Position numbers and translations under genes: made by a program. Below, piece after piece: positions 16,466 through 22,786 of a stretch of 22,786 bases of DNA (position 1 is the stretch's first letter; every line of letters starts with the position of its first letter). Source of the DNA: a virus. The stretch lies in IMG/VR virus record IMGVR_UViG_3300027152_000019, positions 1-22,786 of that record, one strand, 5' to 3'. The notes beneath the pieces are model-generated. The model was not told where the DNA came from and made no database searches. It saw nothing but the letters and a program-made list of their open reading frames with translations.

Positions 16466-16480
16466 CTCAACAGGAGGAAC

Positions 16481-16708
16481 ATGGCTAAAAAGAAAAAGGC
16501 TGAAGAATTATCCTTAGATTTTTTTACACCACTCCAGCAGTACGCACATCAGGCTCATGAGTTATACAACTCATTTGCTTCGGCAGGTTTTTCAGAAGGT
16601 GAAGCATGGGAGTTAATGATTCGTCATCTTCCTGACTGGGAACTAGAAGCACCAGAGTACACAGAAAAAGACATAGAAACAATACAAGAAGAGATAGAGG
16701 AAGAATAA
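16481..16708 (+). CDS. Small acidic 75-aa protein after the capsid gene
   Basis: ATG 16481 has a strong AGGAGG site (16472-16477). The protein opens with a basic run (MAKKKK), continues with a helical, aromatic centre (FFTPLQQYAHQAHELYNSF) and a Trp-containing segment (EAWELMIRHLPDW), and ends in a very acidic helix (ETIQEEIEEE). It has no cysteine. I do not recognise a named family. A position just after the coat gene fits a head-decoration, head-completion or accessory protein, but nothing in the sequence proves this. Confidence 0.8.
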   Translation: MAKKKKAEELSLDFFTPLQQYAHQAHELYNSFASAGFSEGEAWELMIRHLPDWELEAPEYTEKDIETIQEEIEEE

Positions 16709-16710
16709 CA

Positions 16711-16860
16711 ATGCCAAATGTAAACGGAAAGAAGTTCCCTTATACTGCAAGCGGAATGGCTATGGCTAAGAAAGCAGCCAAGAAGACTGGCAAGAAGATG
16801 GTAGTAAAGCCTGCGGTTAAAAAGGCAATGATAAAGAAAATGAGCAAGAAAGCTTACTAA
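16711..16860 (+). CDS. Tiny Lys-rich 49-aa protein
   Basis: This ORF, too short for usual length cut-offs, starts at ATG 16711, 2 nt after the preceding stop, and ends in a TAATG overlap with the next gene. The peptide begins MPNVNGKKFPYTASGMAMA and turns into a Lys/Ala/Met-rich basic helix. I associate that opening pattern with short proteins in many actinophage structural operons, which supports it being real. Very basic small head peptides may bind packaged DNA, but no function is known to me. Confidence 0.75.
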   Translation: MPNVNGKKFPYTASGMAMAKKAAKKTGKKMVVKPAVKKAMIKKMSKKAY

Positions 16861-17030
16861 TGTCATCGGGTCGATACAAGCCACATCATGGCTTTAACCC
16901 AATACAGATTAAAAACGGAATGATAGTTCGTGTTCGTAAAGACGGACGTATTCAATCGGTACTAGGAAAGTACGGAGAGTATAATAAGAATGGACCCAAG
17001 ACTAAAGAGGGCAGGAGTATCGGGTTTTAA
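16860..17030 (+). CDS. Tiny basic 56-aa protein, unknown
   Basis: ATG 16860 shares its A with the upstream TAA. The 56-residue product opens MSSGRYKPHHGFNPIQIKNG and is rich in Arg, Lys, Gly and Tyr. A probable beta-hairpin lies around MIVRVRKDGRIQSVLGKYG. The 3' end overlaps the next gene by 41 nt in another frame. The overlap is long for this operon, so the ORF is slightly less certain than its neighbours, but the start coupling and gap-free packing favour it. Confidence 0.65.
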   Translation: MSSGRYKPHHGFNPIQIKNGMIVRVRKDGRIQSVLGKYGEYNKNGPKTKEGRSIGF

Positions 17031-17265
17031 TAAACCTAAACGTACTCCAAGTCATCCAACCAAATCTCATATTGTCGTAGCCAAATCTGGCACACAAGTA
17101 AAGACAATTAGGTTTGGTCAGCAAGGCGTATCTGGTTCTCCTAAGAAATCTGGAGAAACAAAATCCTATCGCCAACGTCGTCAATCATTCAAAGCTCGTC
17201 ATTCTAAGAACATAGCTAAAGGCGTTATGTCAGCAGCATACTGGGCAGATAAGGCTAAATGGTAA
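16990..17265 (+). CDS. Conserved small basic phage protein (91 aa), unknown function
   Basis: The product starts MDPRLKRAGVSGFNKPKRTP and ends with a Lys/Arg/Trp-rich helix (QSFKARHSKNIAKGVMSAAY followed by WADKAKW). The middle has KTIRFGQQGVSG. I recognise this combination from short conserved proteins found across marine, freshwater and other phages, annotated only as hypothetical or domain of unknown function. The high positive charge suggests nucleic acid binding or head association, which remains inference. It overlaps the preceding small ORF by 41 nt and the following ATG as TAATG. No cysteine is present. Confidence 0.85.
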   Translation: MDPRLKRAGVSGFNKPKRTPSHPTKSHIVVAKSGTQVKTIRFGQQGVSGSPKKSGETKSYRQRRQSFKARHSKNIAKGVMSAAYWADKAKW

Positions 17266-17519
17266 TGGCAAAAATATTCCGTGGTCCAAGCATGAAAATC
17301 AAACTTGGTCGTCAATACGACTTATGGTTTGTTGCATACAACTGGGGAAAAACAGTTGTCAAAAGTAACGGAACTTGGTCAACCATAGTTTCACCACAAG
17401 ATAGCAGCTTGGCTGATTATGACAAAGTGCTTCGTGGTGGATATGACAACCCAATTACTGACTCAGAGGCAGCAGAGTTAACTGCTGCAGGATATGGTGA
17501 ATACATTGTCGAAGTGTAG
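17265..17519 (+). CDS. Small 84-aa protein, likely beta-rich, unknown
   Basis: ATG 17265 shares its A with the stop of the previous gene (TAATG), preferred over the in-frame ATG 17259 two codons earlier. The product begins MAKIFRGPSMKIKLGRQYDL, contains several short beta-like segments (LWFVAYNWGKTVV) and ends with an acidic, Gly-rich tail (AAGYGEYIVEV). It resembles other small structural-operon proteins in length and place. I cannot assign a family. Its last 26 nt overlap the next ORF. Confidence 0.78.
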   Translation: MAKIFRGPSMKIKLGRQYDLWFVAYNWGKTVVKSNGTWSTIVSPQDSSLADYDKVLRGGYDNPITDSEAAELTAAGYGEYIVEV

Positions 17520-17748
17520 AACTGGATGCCCTACCCAAAACCATGAAAGTTGGGGTGACTGCCTTCGTGCAGCTAATCTCAGCATATCTAATCTAACTGT
17601 AATGGCTGATATAAAGAATACCGATAAAGAATTAAGCGCTTATCGTGAAGCTCGCAAGCAAGGAATACAACCTGCTACAACAAAAATGAAAGACATTCAA
17701 AACGCGGTCAGGGCATCTGACCTTATCGGAAGGGCAGCAAAGGCATAA
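17494..17748 (+). CDS. Small protein with CxxxC cysteine motif (84 aa)
   Basis: Near its start this protein has CRTGCPTQNHESWGDC, with cysteines at residues 8, 12 and 23, followed by LRAANLSISN and a charged helical C-terminal half. The short CxTGCPTxxHxSxGxCxRAAN pattern is one I associate with small proteins in actinophage structural operons. Three Cys plus a His could bind a metal, but this is unproven. These are the first cysteine codons after residue 158 of the portal gene. The start is uncertain: ATG 17494 or GTG 17497, with AGGA at 17489-17492, better spaced for the GTG. The stop overlaps the next ATG as TAATG. Confidence 0.8.
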   Translation: MVNTLSKCRTGCPTQNHESWGDCLRAANLSISNLTVMADIKNTDKELSAYREARKQGIQPATTKMKDIQNAVRASDLIGRAAKA

Positions 17749-18647
17749 TGGCAACATTAAACCAACTGACTGAACAAACCCTTGGCGAAGTAAACTCTTA
17801 TGTCAAGAACCAAGAATCCGTAACTGTGATTACTAGCGCAGCTACTGCTGGAGATTTAACCATGTTGGTCGATGACTCAACAGCGCTTAGTAAAGGCATT
17901 GTTGAAATAGATGATGAACTTATTTATCTAAAGAAAGTTATTGCTGCTAGCGGTAGTATCCAGGTGCTTGGAGTTTCAGGTAATACAATAGGACGTGGCT
18001 GGCGTGGCACAACAGCAACAAGCCATGTTACTGGCTCGGTCGTAAGAAACAATCCAATCTTCCCAAGAACTCAAGCAAAGAGAGCAATCCTTGAAACCAT
18101 AAAAGGAATGACCTTCCCTTGTGTTTCATACCATACATTTACTTTTGATGGTTCTGACTATTCATACATACTGCCAGATGCGGTACAAGATATTGTTGGT
18201 ATCTCATGGGACTTACCAGACTCAACTGGTGTATGGCAGATTATTAAGAACTATCGAATAGATAAAAACTATTATGACACTACCACGGCATCTATCAAGA
18301 CAGCCTTGATTCTCAAAGAATCACCAATGCCTGGTCGTACAGTCAATGTGCAATATACAAAGTTTCCAACAGTAATTACAGATAACCAAGAGTTGACGGT
18401 AAGTGGTCTTCCTTCATCCTGCGAAGACGTAGTTCGTCTTGGCGCTATGTATCGTTTGTTATCCACAGTAGACCCTGGAAAAGTCACAGCAACTACGGTA
18501 TCTGCGGATGTTTTGGACCAACCAGTTGCAGCTGGCGCATCTACCAGCACAGCAAAATATATATTTCAGCTTTACACTGTTCGCTTGCAAGAGGAAATTG
18601 CCAAGCAACAAGATAAATTCCTTAACACTATCCAGTATACGAGGTAA
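17748..18647 (+). CDS. Putative head-tail connector or tail-base protein (299 aa)
   Basis: The N-terminal half (about 20-105) is a beta-rich domain with the pattern EIDDELIYLKKV and GRGWRGTTATSHVTGSVV. A helix (about 106-120) follows with AKRAILETIKGM, and then a second beta domain (about 121-225) including FDGSDYSYILPDAVQDIVG. A helical C-terminus (about 228-299) contains SSCEDVVRLGAMYRLLS and the end QLYTVRLQEEIAKQQDKFLN. It is the only medium-sized protein between the capsid cluster and the fibres, so a connector, neck or tail-base role is likely. The N-terminal pattern recurs at the N-terminus of the next, fibre protein. Two cysteines are present. The ATG start is coupled as TAATG. Function is inferred from place and architecture. 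Confidence 0.75.
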   Translation: MATLNQLTEQTLGEVNSYVKNQESVTVITSAATAGDLTMLVDDSTALSKGIVEIDDELIYLKKVIAASGSIQVLGVSGNTIGRGWRGTTATSHVTGSVVRNNPIFPRTQAKRAILETIKGMTFPCVSYHTFTFDGSDYSYILPDAVQDIVGISWDLPDSTGVWQIIKNYRIDKNYYDTTTASIKTALILKESPMPGRTVNVQYTKFPTVITDNQELTVSGLPSSCEDVVRLGAMYRLLSTVDPGKVTATTVSADVLDQPVAAGASTSTAKYIFQLYTVRLQEEIAKQQDKFLNTIQYTR

Positions 18648-18650
18648 TCA

Positions 18651-20471
18651 ATGCCAACAATTTCACGTTATTATAGCTCTACCGCAGCTAAGACAACACT
18701 GTCTAGTGCGGTTGATGCAAGCACGACAAGCACAAGCTTGACGCTGGCTGCTGCCACTGGTTTACCATCGCAGTACCCATTTACACTTATTCTTGAAAAG
18801 GATACCGCCAACGAAGAAATCGTAACGGTAACCGCCCTTGTTGGTACTGCATATACGGTAACTCGCGCTGTTGATGGAACTAGTGGTAAGTCACACTCAG
18901 TTGGAGCAACAGTAGAACACGGTGTTTCTGCTTTAGACTTTTCGGATTTTCGTACACATGAGGCTGGCACATCAGCACACGGAGTAACTGGAGATATTGT
19001 AGGAACTGGCGGAGCACAGACCCTGGCTTCTAAGACTCTTACATCACCAACAGTTAATACACCAACCATTGCTGGTGCAACAATCAGCGGTACGTTTACA
19101 TCTACCGCAACAATTACTGGTGGCACATACTCCACCGCAACTTTAGGTTCTAACCTATCTGCTGGTGGATTTAAGATTACAAACCTTGCTACACCAACAT
19201 CATCTAGCGATGCTGTTCGTAAAGACTTTGCTGACGCTCAAGTTGCTGCTGCTGCGACATCCGCAGCATCGGCAGCAACCAGCGCTACTGCAGCAGCAAC
19301 CTCTGCTGCATCCGCTGCAACGTCAGCTACATCCGCTGCTAACTCAGTGGCTACTATTCAAACATCTGCTACATCAGCTGCAAGCTCAGCTACTGCTGCA
19401 GCAACTTCAGCAACTAGTGCTGCTGCGTCAGCAACAGCTGCTGCCACTTCAGCATCCTCTGCTCTTACATCTCAAACTTCTGCAACCACTTCTGCTACAT
19501 CAGCAGCAGCGTCTGCAACAGCAGCAGCAACTAGTGCTTCATCTGCATTAACTAGCCAAACTTCGGCAGCAACATCTGCAACGTCTGCAGCAACAAGTGC
19601 AACCAGTGCAGCCAATAGTGCTACCACAGCTGCAGCATCTGTTGCCTCAATTGCAGGGTATGCAACCGCTGCAGCATCAAGTGAAACCGCTGCTGCTTCT
19701 TCGGCTACTGCTGCTGCTACATCTGCATCATCGGCTTCTACGTCAGCATCTAGTGCTTTAACATCACAGACCTCTGCAGCAACCAGCGCTACAAGCGCTG
19801 CTAATAGTGCGACTACCGCTGCAGCTTCCGTGGCTACTATTCAAACTTCAGCAACCAGTGCTGCTAACTCGGCAACCGCTGCTGCAACCAGTGCATCAAG
19901 TGCTGCTACTTCTGCTGCCAGCGCAGCAGCTAGCGCAGCAAGTATTGTAGGAGATGCAGCTGCTGCTGCTACGTCAGCATCATCTGCTGCTGCAAGTTTT
20001 GATTCGTTTGATGATAAGTATTTAGGTGCTAAAGCTTCGGCTCCATCTTTAGATAATGATGGAAACGCTCTAGCAACAGGCGCTTTATATTGGAACACAA
20101 CCAGCAATCTTATGTTTGTATGGGGTGGAGCATCATGGGGTTCAATCTCATCCTCAGCTGAAATCTTCCGCTATAAATATATAGCAGCTGGTGGAGAAAC
20201 TTCTTTCAGCGGGGTAGATGCAAACAGTGCAACTCTTTCTTACTTAGTTAACAAAGAACAAGTATATCTAAACGGTGTGCTACTAGTTCGTAACTCTGAC
20301 TACACGGCAAGCAATGGCTCAAGCATTACTTCTTTAGCTGCCTTGGCTGTTGACGACATATTAGAAATTATTACTTTTACTTCTTTTGAAGTCGCTAATG
20401 CTGTAACCCAAAACAACTTTGATACAGGTCAACAAGAACAAAACATATTAGCAATCATGGGGGTATTTTAA
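18651..20471 (+). CDS. Tail fibre protein with long Ala/Ser heptad repeats (606 aa)
   Basis: Residues about 5-85 form a beta-rich attachment-type domain (TLSSAVDASTTSTSLTLAAA, then VTRAVDGTSGKSHSVGATV). A Thr/Ser/Gly-rich segment (about 110-180) looks like a beta-helical or triple-stranded shaft. Residues about 198-449 are almost entirely Ala, Ser and Thr, in a heptad-phased repeat resembling the long shaft of lambda side tail fibre. The C-terminal domain (about 450-606) has ALYWNTTSNLMFVWGGASW and an EQVYLNGVLLVRNSDYT segment, common in receptor-proximal parts of fibres. It is probably trimeric and exposed. It starts 3 nt after the connector stop, and its own stop overlaps the next fibre gene as TAATG. 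No cysteine is visible. Confidence 0.9.
   Translation: MPTISRYYSSTAAKTTLSSAVDASTTSTSLTLAAATGLPSQYPFTLILEKDTANEEIVTVTALVGTAYTVTRAVDGTSGKSHSVGATVEHGVSALDFSDFRTHEAGTSAHGVTGDIVGTGGAQTLASKTLTSPTVNTPTIAGATISGTFTSTATITGGTYSTATLGSNLSAGGFKITNLATPTSSSDAVRKDFADAQVAAAATSAASAATSATAAATSAASAATSATSAANSVATIQTSATSAASSATAAATSATSAAASATAAATSASSALTSQTSATTSATSAAASATAAATSASSALTSQTSAATSATSAATSATSAANSATTAAASVASIAGYATAAASSETAAASSATAAATSASSASTSASSALTSQTSAATSATSAANSATTAAASVATIQTSATSAANSATAAATSASSAATSAASAAASAASIVGDAAAAATSASSAAASFDSFDDKYLGAKASAPSLDNDGNALATGALYWNTTSNLMFVWGGASWGSISSSAEIFRYKYIAAGGETSFSGVDANSATLSYLVNKEQVYLNGVLLVRNSDYTASNGSSITSLAALAVDDILEIITFTSFEVANAVTQNNFDTGQQEQNILAIMGVF
19242..19996 (+). repeat. Ala/Ser/Thr heptad repeat region of the fibre
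   Basis: About 252 codons of Ala/Ser/Thr repeat. The 11-residue motif ASSALTSQTSA occurs at 19452-19484, 19536-19568 and 19746-19778, spaced 28 and 70 codons, both multiples of 14. ATIQTSATSAA starts at 19350 and 19833, 161 codons apart, a multiple of 7. The copies use different synonymous codons, so the repetition is kept at protein level and is not recent DNA duplication. Confidence 0.9.
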
Positions 20472-21349
20472 TGACAAAAGCAAGAACGCTTGCGGATAAC
20501 TTTGCTGCAGACATAAACGCAATTACCGCATCAACGCCCCTTACAGGTGGCGGAACATCAGGCACAGTAACTGTTAGTATTCAAGATGGAACCACATCCC
20601 AAAAAGGTGCAGTACAACTTGAAGATTCTACTGCTAGCACATCAACTACTAAGGCTTCCACACCTAACTCCGTTAAGTCAGCCTATGACTTGGCTAATGG
20701 TGCTATTGCCAAGTCTTTAGTAGATGCCAAAGGTGACTTACTAGTTGGCTCTGCAAACGATACAGTAAGCCGTCTAACCGTTGCATCTACTGCAGGCTAC
20801 CTTCTTTCGGTTGACTCTGCGGAAAGCACAGGCCTTAAATGGGCTGCTCCTGCTAGTGGTGGTAGTTTAACTTTACTAAGCACAACTACGCTTACTGGTA
20901 CTAGCAACTCAATAACAATAGCACCTACAGGTTATGTTAATCTCTTGGTCTTATTTAGAGAAGTTCACGCTGCTTCAAACAATGGCACATTCTTTGGAAG
21001 GTTTAATGCTGACACTGGAAGCAATCACACTTACGGCCAATGGCGTAAATATATGGGCGGTGCAGGCGATTTCCAAGTGCCACAAAATCAATCAAGTTTT
21101 GAAATCACAAATCAATTAGGAACGAGTAGTGCTTATCAAAGTGCATTGAGTGGTTCTATGGATGTTTTCCGCGTAACTGATACGAGCAAAATTGCTTTTG
21201 AATGTAGAGTCCTCAACTTTAATGATAGTTCTCAGGCAGGTTGGTATCACACTTATGGCAACTATAACGCAAGCGCAGCAATCACCAATTTGACTTTATT
21301 TGGTTCTCAGAATTTATCAGGCACAGTTTACATTTACGGAGTAAAATAA
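20471..21349 (+). CDS. Second tail fibre / receptor-binding protein (292 aa)
   Basis: The N-terminal part opens MTKARTLADNFAADINAIT and has a repeat-like segment seen in many tail fibre and tail collar proteins: STPLTGGGTSGTVTVSIQD, then GTTSQKGAVQLEDST, then SVKSAYDLANGAI. A middle segment (about 80-125) with DAKGDLLVGSANDTVSRLTV resembles shaft units of phage fibres. The C-terminal domain (about 135-292) is beta-rich with several aromatic residues (WRKYMGGAGDFQVP) and looks like a jelly-roll type head that could contact the receptor. It starts as TAATG with the preceding fibre and ends as TAATG with the next gene. One cysteine is in the head domain. It probably sits distally or as a second fibre; which one is not readable. 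Confidence 0.85.
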   Translation: MTKARTLADNFAADINAITASTPLTGGGTSGTVTVSIQDGTTSQKGAVQLEDSTASTSTTKASTPNSVKSAYDLANGAIAKSLVDAKGDLLVGSANDTVSRLTVASTAGYLLSVDSAESTGLKWAAPASGGSLTLLSTTTLTGTSNSITIAPTGYVNLLVLFREVHAASNNGTFFGRFNADTGSNHTYGQWRKYMGGAGDFQVPQNQSSFEITNQLGTSSAYQSALSGSMDVFRVTDTSKIAFECRVLNFNDSSQAGWYHTYGNYNASAAITNLTLFGSQNLSGTVYIYGVK

Positions 21350-21570
21350 TGACTAAACCAACAATTATGTTTCACAATACTGAAACAAATGAAATTGTAG
21401 AACGCGAAATGAACGCTGAAGAATTGGCACAATGGGAATCTGATATTGCTTATTATGCTGCAAAAGCAGAATTAGCCAAAGCCGAAGCCGAAGCAAAGGC
21501 CACCCAAAAGGCAGCCCTGCTTGACAAACTAGGCATCACCGAAGACGAAGCAAAACTTTTACTATCCTAA
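21349..21570 (+). CDS. Small fibre-associated helical protein (73 aa)
   Basis: The protein starts MTKPTIMFHNTETNEIVERE. A short beta segment is followed by a charged helix (NAEELAQWESDIAYYAAKAE) and an Ala/Lys/Glu-rich helix ending AALLDKLGITEDEAKLLLS. This short pattern occurs next to tail fibre genes of many phages and probably assists assembly or folding of a fibre, as tail-fibre assembly proteins do. That is analogy, not proof. The start is coupled to the fibre stop as TAATG. A 29-nt gap with AAAGG precedes the next ATG. Confidence 0.8.
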   Translation: MTKPTIMFHNTETNEIVEREMNAEELAQWESDIAYYAAKAELAKAEAEAKATQKAALLDKLGITEDEAKLLLS

Positions 21571-21599
21571 CAAACAAACAGAAAGGTATGTAGTAACTA

Positions 21600-21914
21600 A
21601 TGGCTACAACAAGTAAGGCACTGGCTAGAACAGCAGCTGCCACATCCTCAGCAACACTATACACAGCACCAAACACATCTAGCGTGGCGGTAGTAACCAA
21701 CATCGTGTTGGCTAACGCAGCCACCTCTGCATCAACAGCAACCATTGCTCTTGATGGCATAGTGATTATTCCAGCGGTTAGCCTTGCTGCTAACTCTGTG
21801 GTTGGGTTTGATATGAAGCAGGTTATACCTGCTGCTAACCCAGCAAAAACTATTACTGGCTTTGCATCTACAACTGCTGTGTCAATCCACATCAGTGGAG
21901 TGGAGATTTCATAA
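21600..21914 (+). CDS. Small beta-sandwich protein in the fibre cassette (104 aa)
   Basis: The product is Ala, Thr and Val rich, with alternating hydrophobic strands (VAVVTNIVLANAATSASTA, then ALDGIVIIPAVSLAANSVV), and ends in VSIHISGVEIS. Short beta-sandwich proteins with this sequence texture are common beside tail fibre genes, where they are annotated as hypothetical or minor structural. It may be a fibre tip, decoration or receptor-contact accessory. The start ATG 21600 follows an AAAGG site at longer than ideal spacing. The stop overlaps the next ATG as TAATG. No cysteine. Confidence 0.75.
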   Translation: MATTSKALARTAAATSSATLYTAPNTSSVAVVTNIVLANAATSASTATIALDGIVIIPAVSLAANSVVGFDMKQVIPAANPAKTITGFASTTAVSIHISGVEIS

Positions 21915-22786
21915 TGGCACTATCACAATATCCTTTTAAGGGTGGCATTCCTACAGGTAATACGGCAGGTAGACCAGCCAGCGCTGTGGTGGGCGATGTT
22001 TATTACAATGGCCAATTAGGTCTTCTTGAAATTTTTGATGGCTCTGAATTTATTGCTTGTTCTGCACCGCCAACCCCGCCAACAATTGCAACTCCAACAG
22101 ATGCTTCAACAACTGATGCTTATACATCTACTGCTGGAAAACTATCTGTAGTATTTACCGATGGCGCAGGTGGTGGATTAGTTGGTCAGCGTAATGCTTT
22201 TACTACTGCTGGAGGACATAGCGCTTTTAGTAGCGGAACAACTGTAACTATTGCTGGTCTTACTCCAGGAACATCTTATACTCTTTATGGTAATTCAGCA
22301 AATGATTTTGGAACTTCTGTTAATACTCCAGAGGCAGTACCAGTGACTCCTACAACTTTACCAGAAGTAAGAACTATTGGCACAGCAAGCACATCTGGTA
22401 CAACGTCAGATGTAACAGTAACTTGGACTAATACTAACAATGGTGGTAAAAACCTTACCTCTATAACAATTACTCCGTTTCTTAATGGAACAACTGCTGG
22501 AACTCCGCAAACTGCTGCATCTACAAGTTCTACGTCATATGCATTTACTGGTTTAACCCAAGGTTCTTCTTATACTTTTAAAGTTAAAGCAACTAATGCT
22601 AATGGTACTTGTGCTGACTCAACTGCTACTAACTCTGTAACTATTCCTACGCTTGTTACAGTAAATTATCTTGTTGTTGCTGGTGGTGGAGGTGGCGGTT
22701 CTGGTAATGAGGCTGGCAACAGCGAAGGGTCAGGCGGTGGTGGTGCAGGTGGTATGCGTTGTAGTGTTACTGCTACTGGTGGTGGT
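21914..22786 (+). CDS. Fibre with two FN3-like domains and glycine-rich end (partial)
   Basis: This reading frame is open to the window edge (291 codons), so the 3' end is missing. ATG 21914 overlaps the upstream stop as TAATG. Residues 1-50 contain GDVYYNGQLGLLEIFDGSEF, a strand pattern also seen in the C-terminal part of the Ala/Ser fibre. Two fibronectin type III-like modules follow (about 54-144 and 145-242), each with Pro-rich joints and motifs such as VTIAGLTPGTSYTLYGNSAN and FTGLTQGSSYTFKVKATNAN. From about 250 the protein becomes glycine rich (NYLVVAGGGGGGSG), the start of a glycine-rich domain typical of phage adhesins. It is probably a receptor-binding protein that sticks to cell-surface glycans, a role inferred from architecture. 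Confidence 0.85.
   Translation, partial: MALSQYPFKGGIPTGNTAGRPASAVVGDVYYNGQLGLLEIFDGSEFIACSAPPTPPTIATPTDASTTDAYTSTAGKLSVVFTDGAGGGLVGQRNAFTTAGGHSAFSSGTTVTIAGLTPGTSYTLYGNSANDFGTSVNTPEAVPVTPTTLPEVRTIGTASTSGTTSDVTVTWTNTNNGGKNLTSITITPFLNGTTAGTPQTAASTSSTSYAFTGLTQGSSYTFKVKATNANGTCADSTATNSVTIPTLVTVNYLVVAGGGGGGSGNEAGNSEGSGGGGAGGMRCSVTATGGG

Noticed and set aside
19165-19551. A Leu/Gln-rich plus-strand ORF over the Ala/Ser fibre repeats
   Set aside because: It is a frame-shifted reading of the Ala/Ser repeat codons and has no independent start signal or conserved-looking composition.

Overview
The window is a densely packed, entirely plus-strand stretch of a tailed double-stranded DNA phage (or prophage) genome. 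Nearly every base is coding, and genes are chained by TAATG, GTGA or TAGTG overlaps. No host gene, tRNA, integrase, CRISPR array or insertion sequence is visible. The host cannot be read directly. Moderate GC, three LysM (peptidoglycan-binding) virion-type proteins and small-protein types I associate with actinobacterial and freshwater or marine phages make a phage of an aquatic actinobacterium a reasonable but unproven guess.

Layout. 1-63: a perfect hairpin just before terL. 64-2022: terminase large subunit with an N-terminal helix-turn-helix-like segment. 2025-3782: portal protein. 3795-14823: about 11 kb between portal and scaffold, holding a 49-residue basic protein, a Lys/Ala-rich protein ending in LysM, a 137-residue Pro/Gln-rich protein, a 58-residue overlapping ORF, a 1651-residue giant, a 272-residue protein, and two adjacent proteins that begin with LysM domains. 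14824-14965: the only sizeable intergenic gap. 14966-16429: scaffold-like protein and N4-gp56-type major capsid protein, followed by a perfect 11-bp hairpin with a GCAA loop. 16481-17748: six tiny overlapping genes. 17748-18647: a connector or tail-base protein. 18651-22786: a receptor-binding cassette with an Ala/Ser-rich fibre, a second fibre, two small accessory proteins and an incomplete FN3 plus glycine-rich fibre that runs off the window.

How it fits together. Terminase and portal load DNA, and scaffold plus capsid build the head. I see no tape measure, tail tube, sheath or baseplate gene, so a short-tailed (podovirus-like) particle fits best within this window. In that reading the portal-to-scaffold block would be packaged internal or ejection proteins, with the LysM domains engaging the host wall, and the 3' cassette would provide receptor binding. 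The most notable signals are the three LysM proteins without a recognisable hydrolase, a run of about 15 kb of coding sequence with no cysteine codon, and a heptad-phased Ala/Ser fibre whose repeats are conserved as protein but not as DNA.
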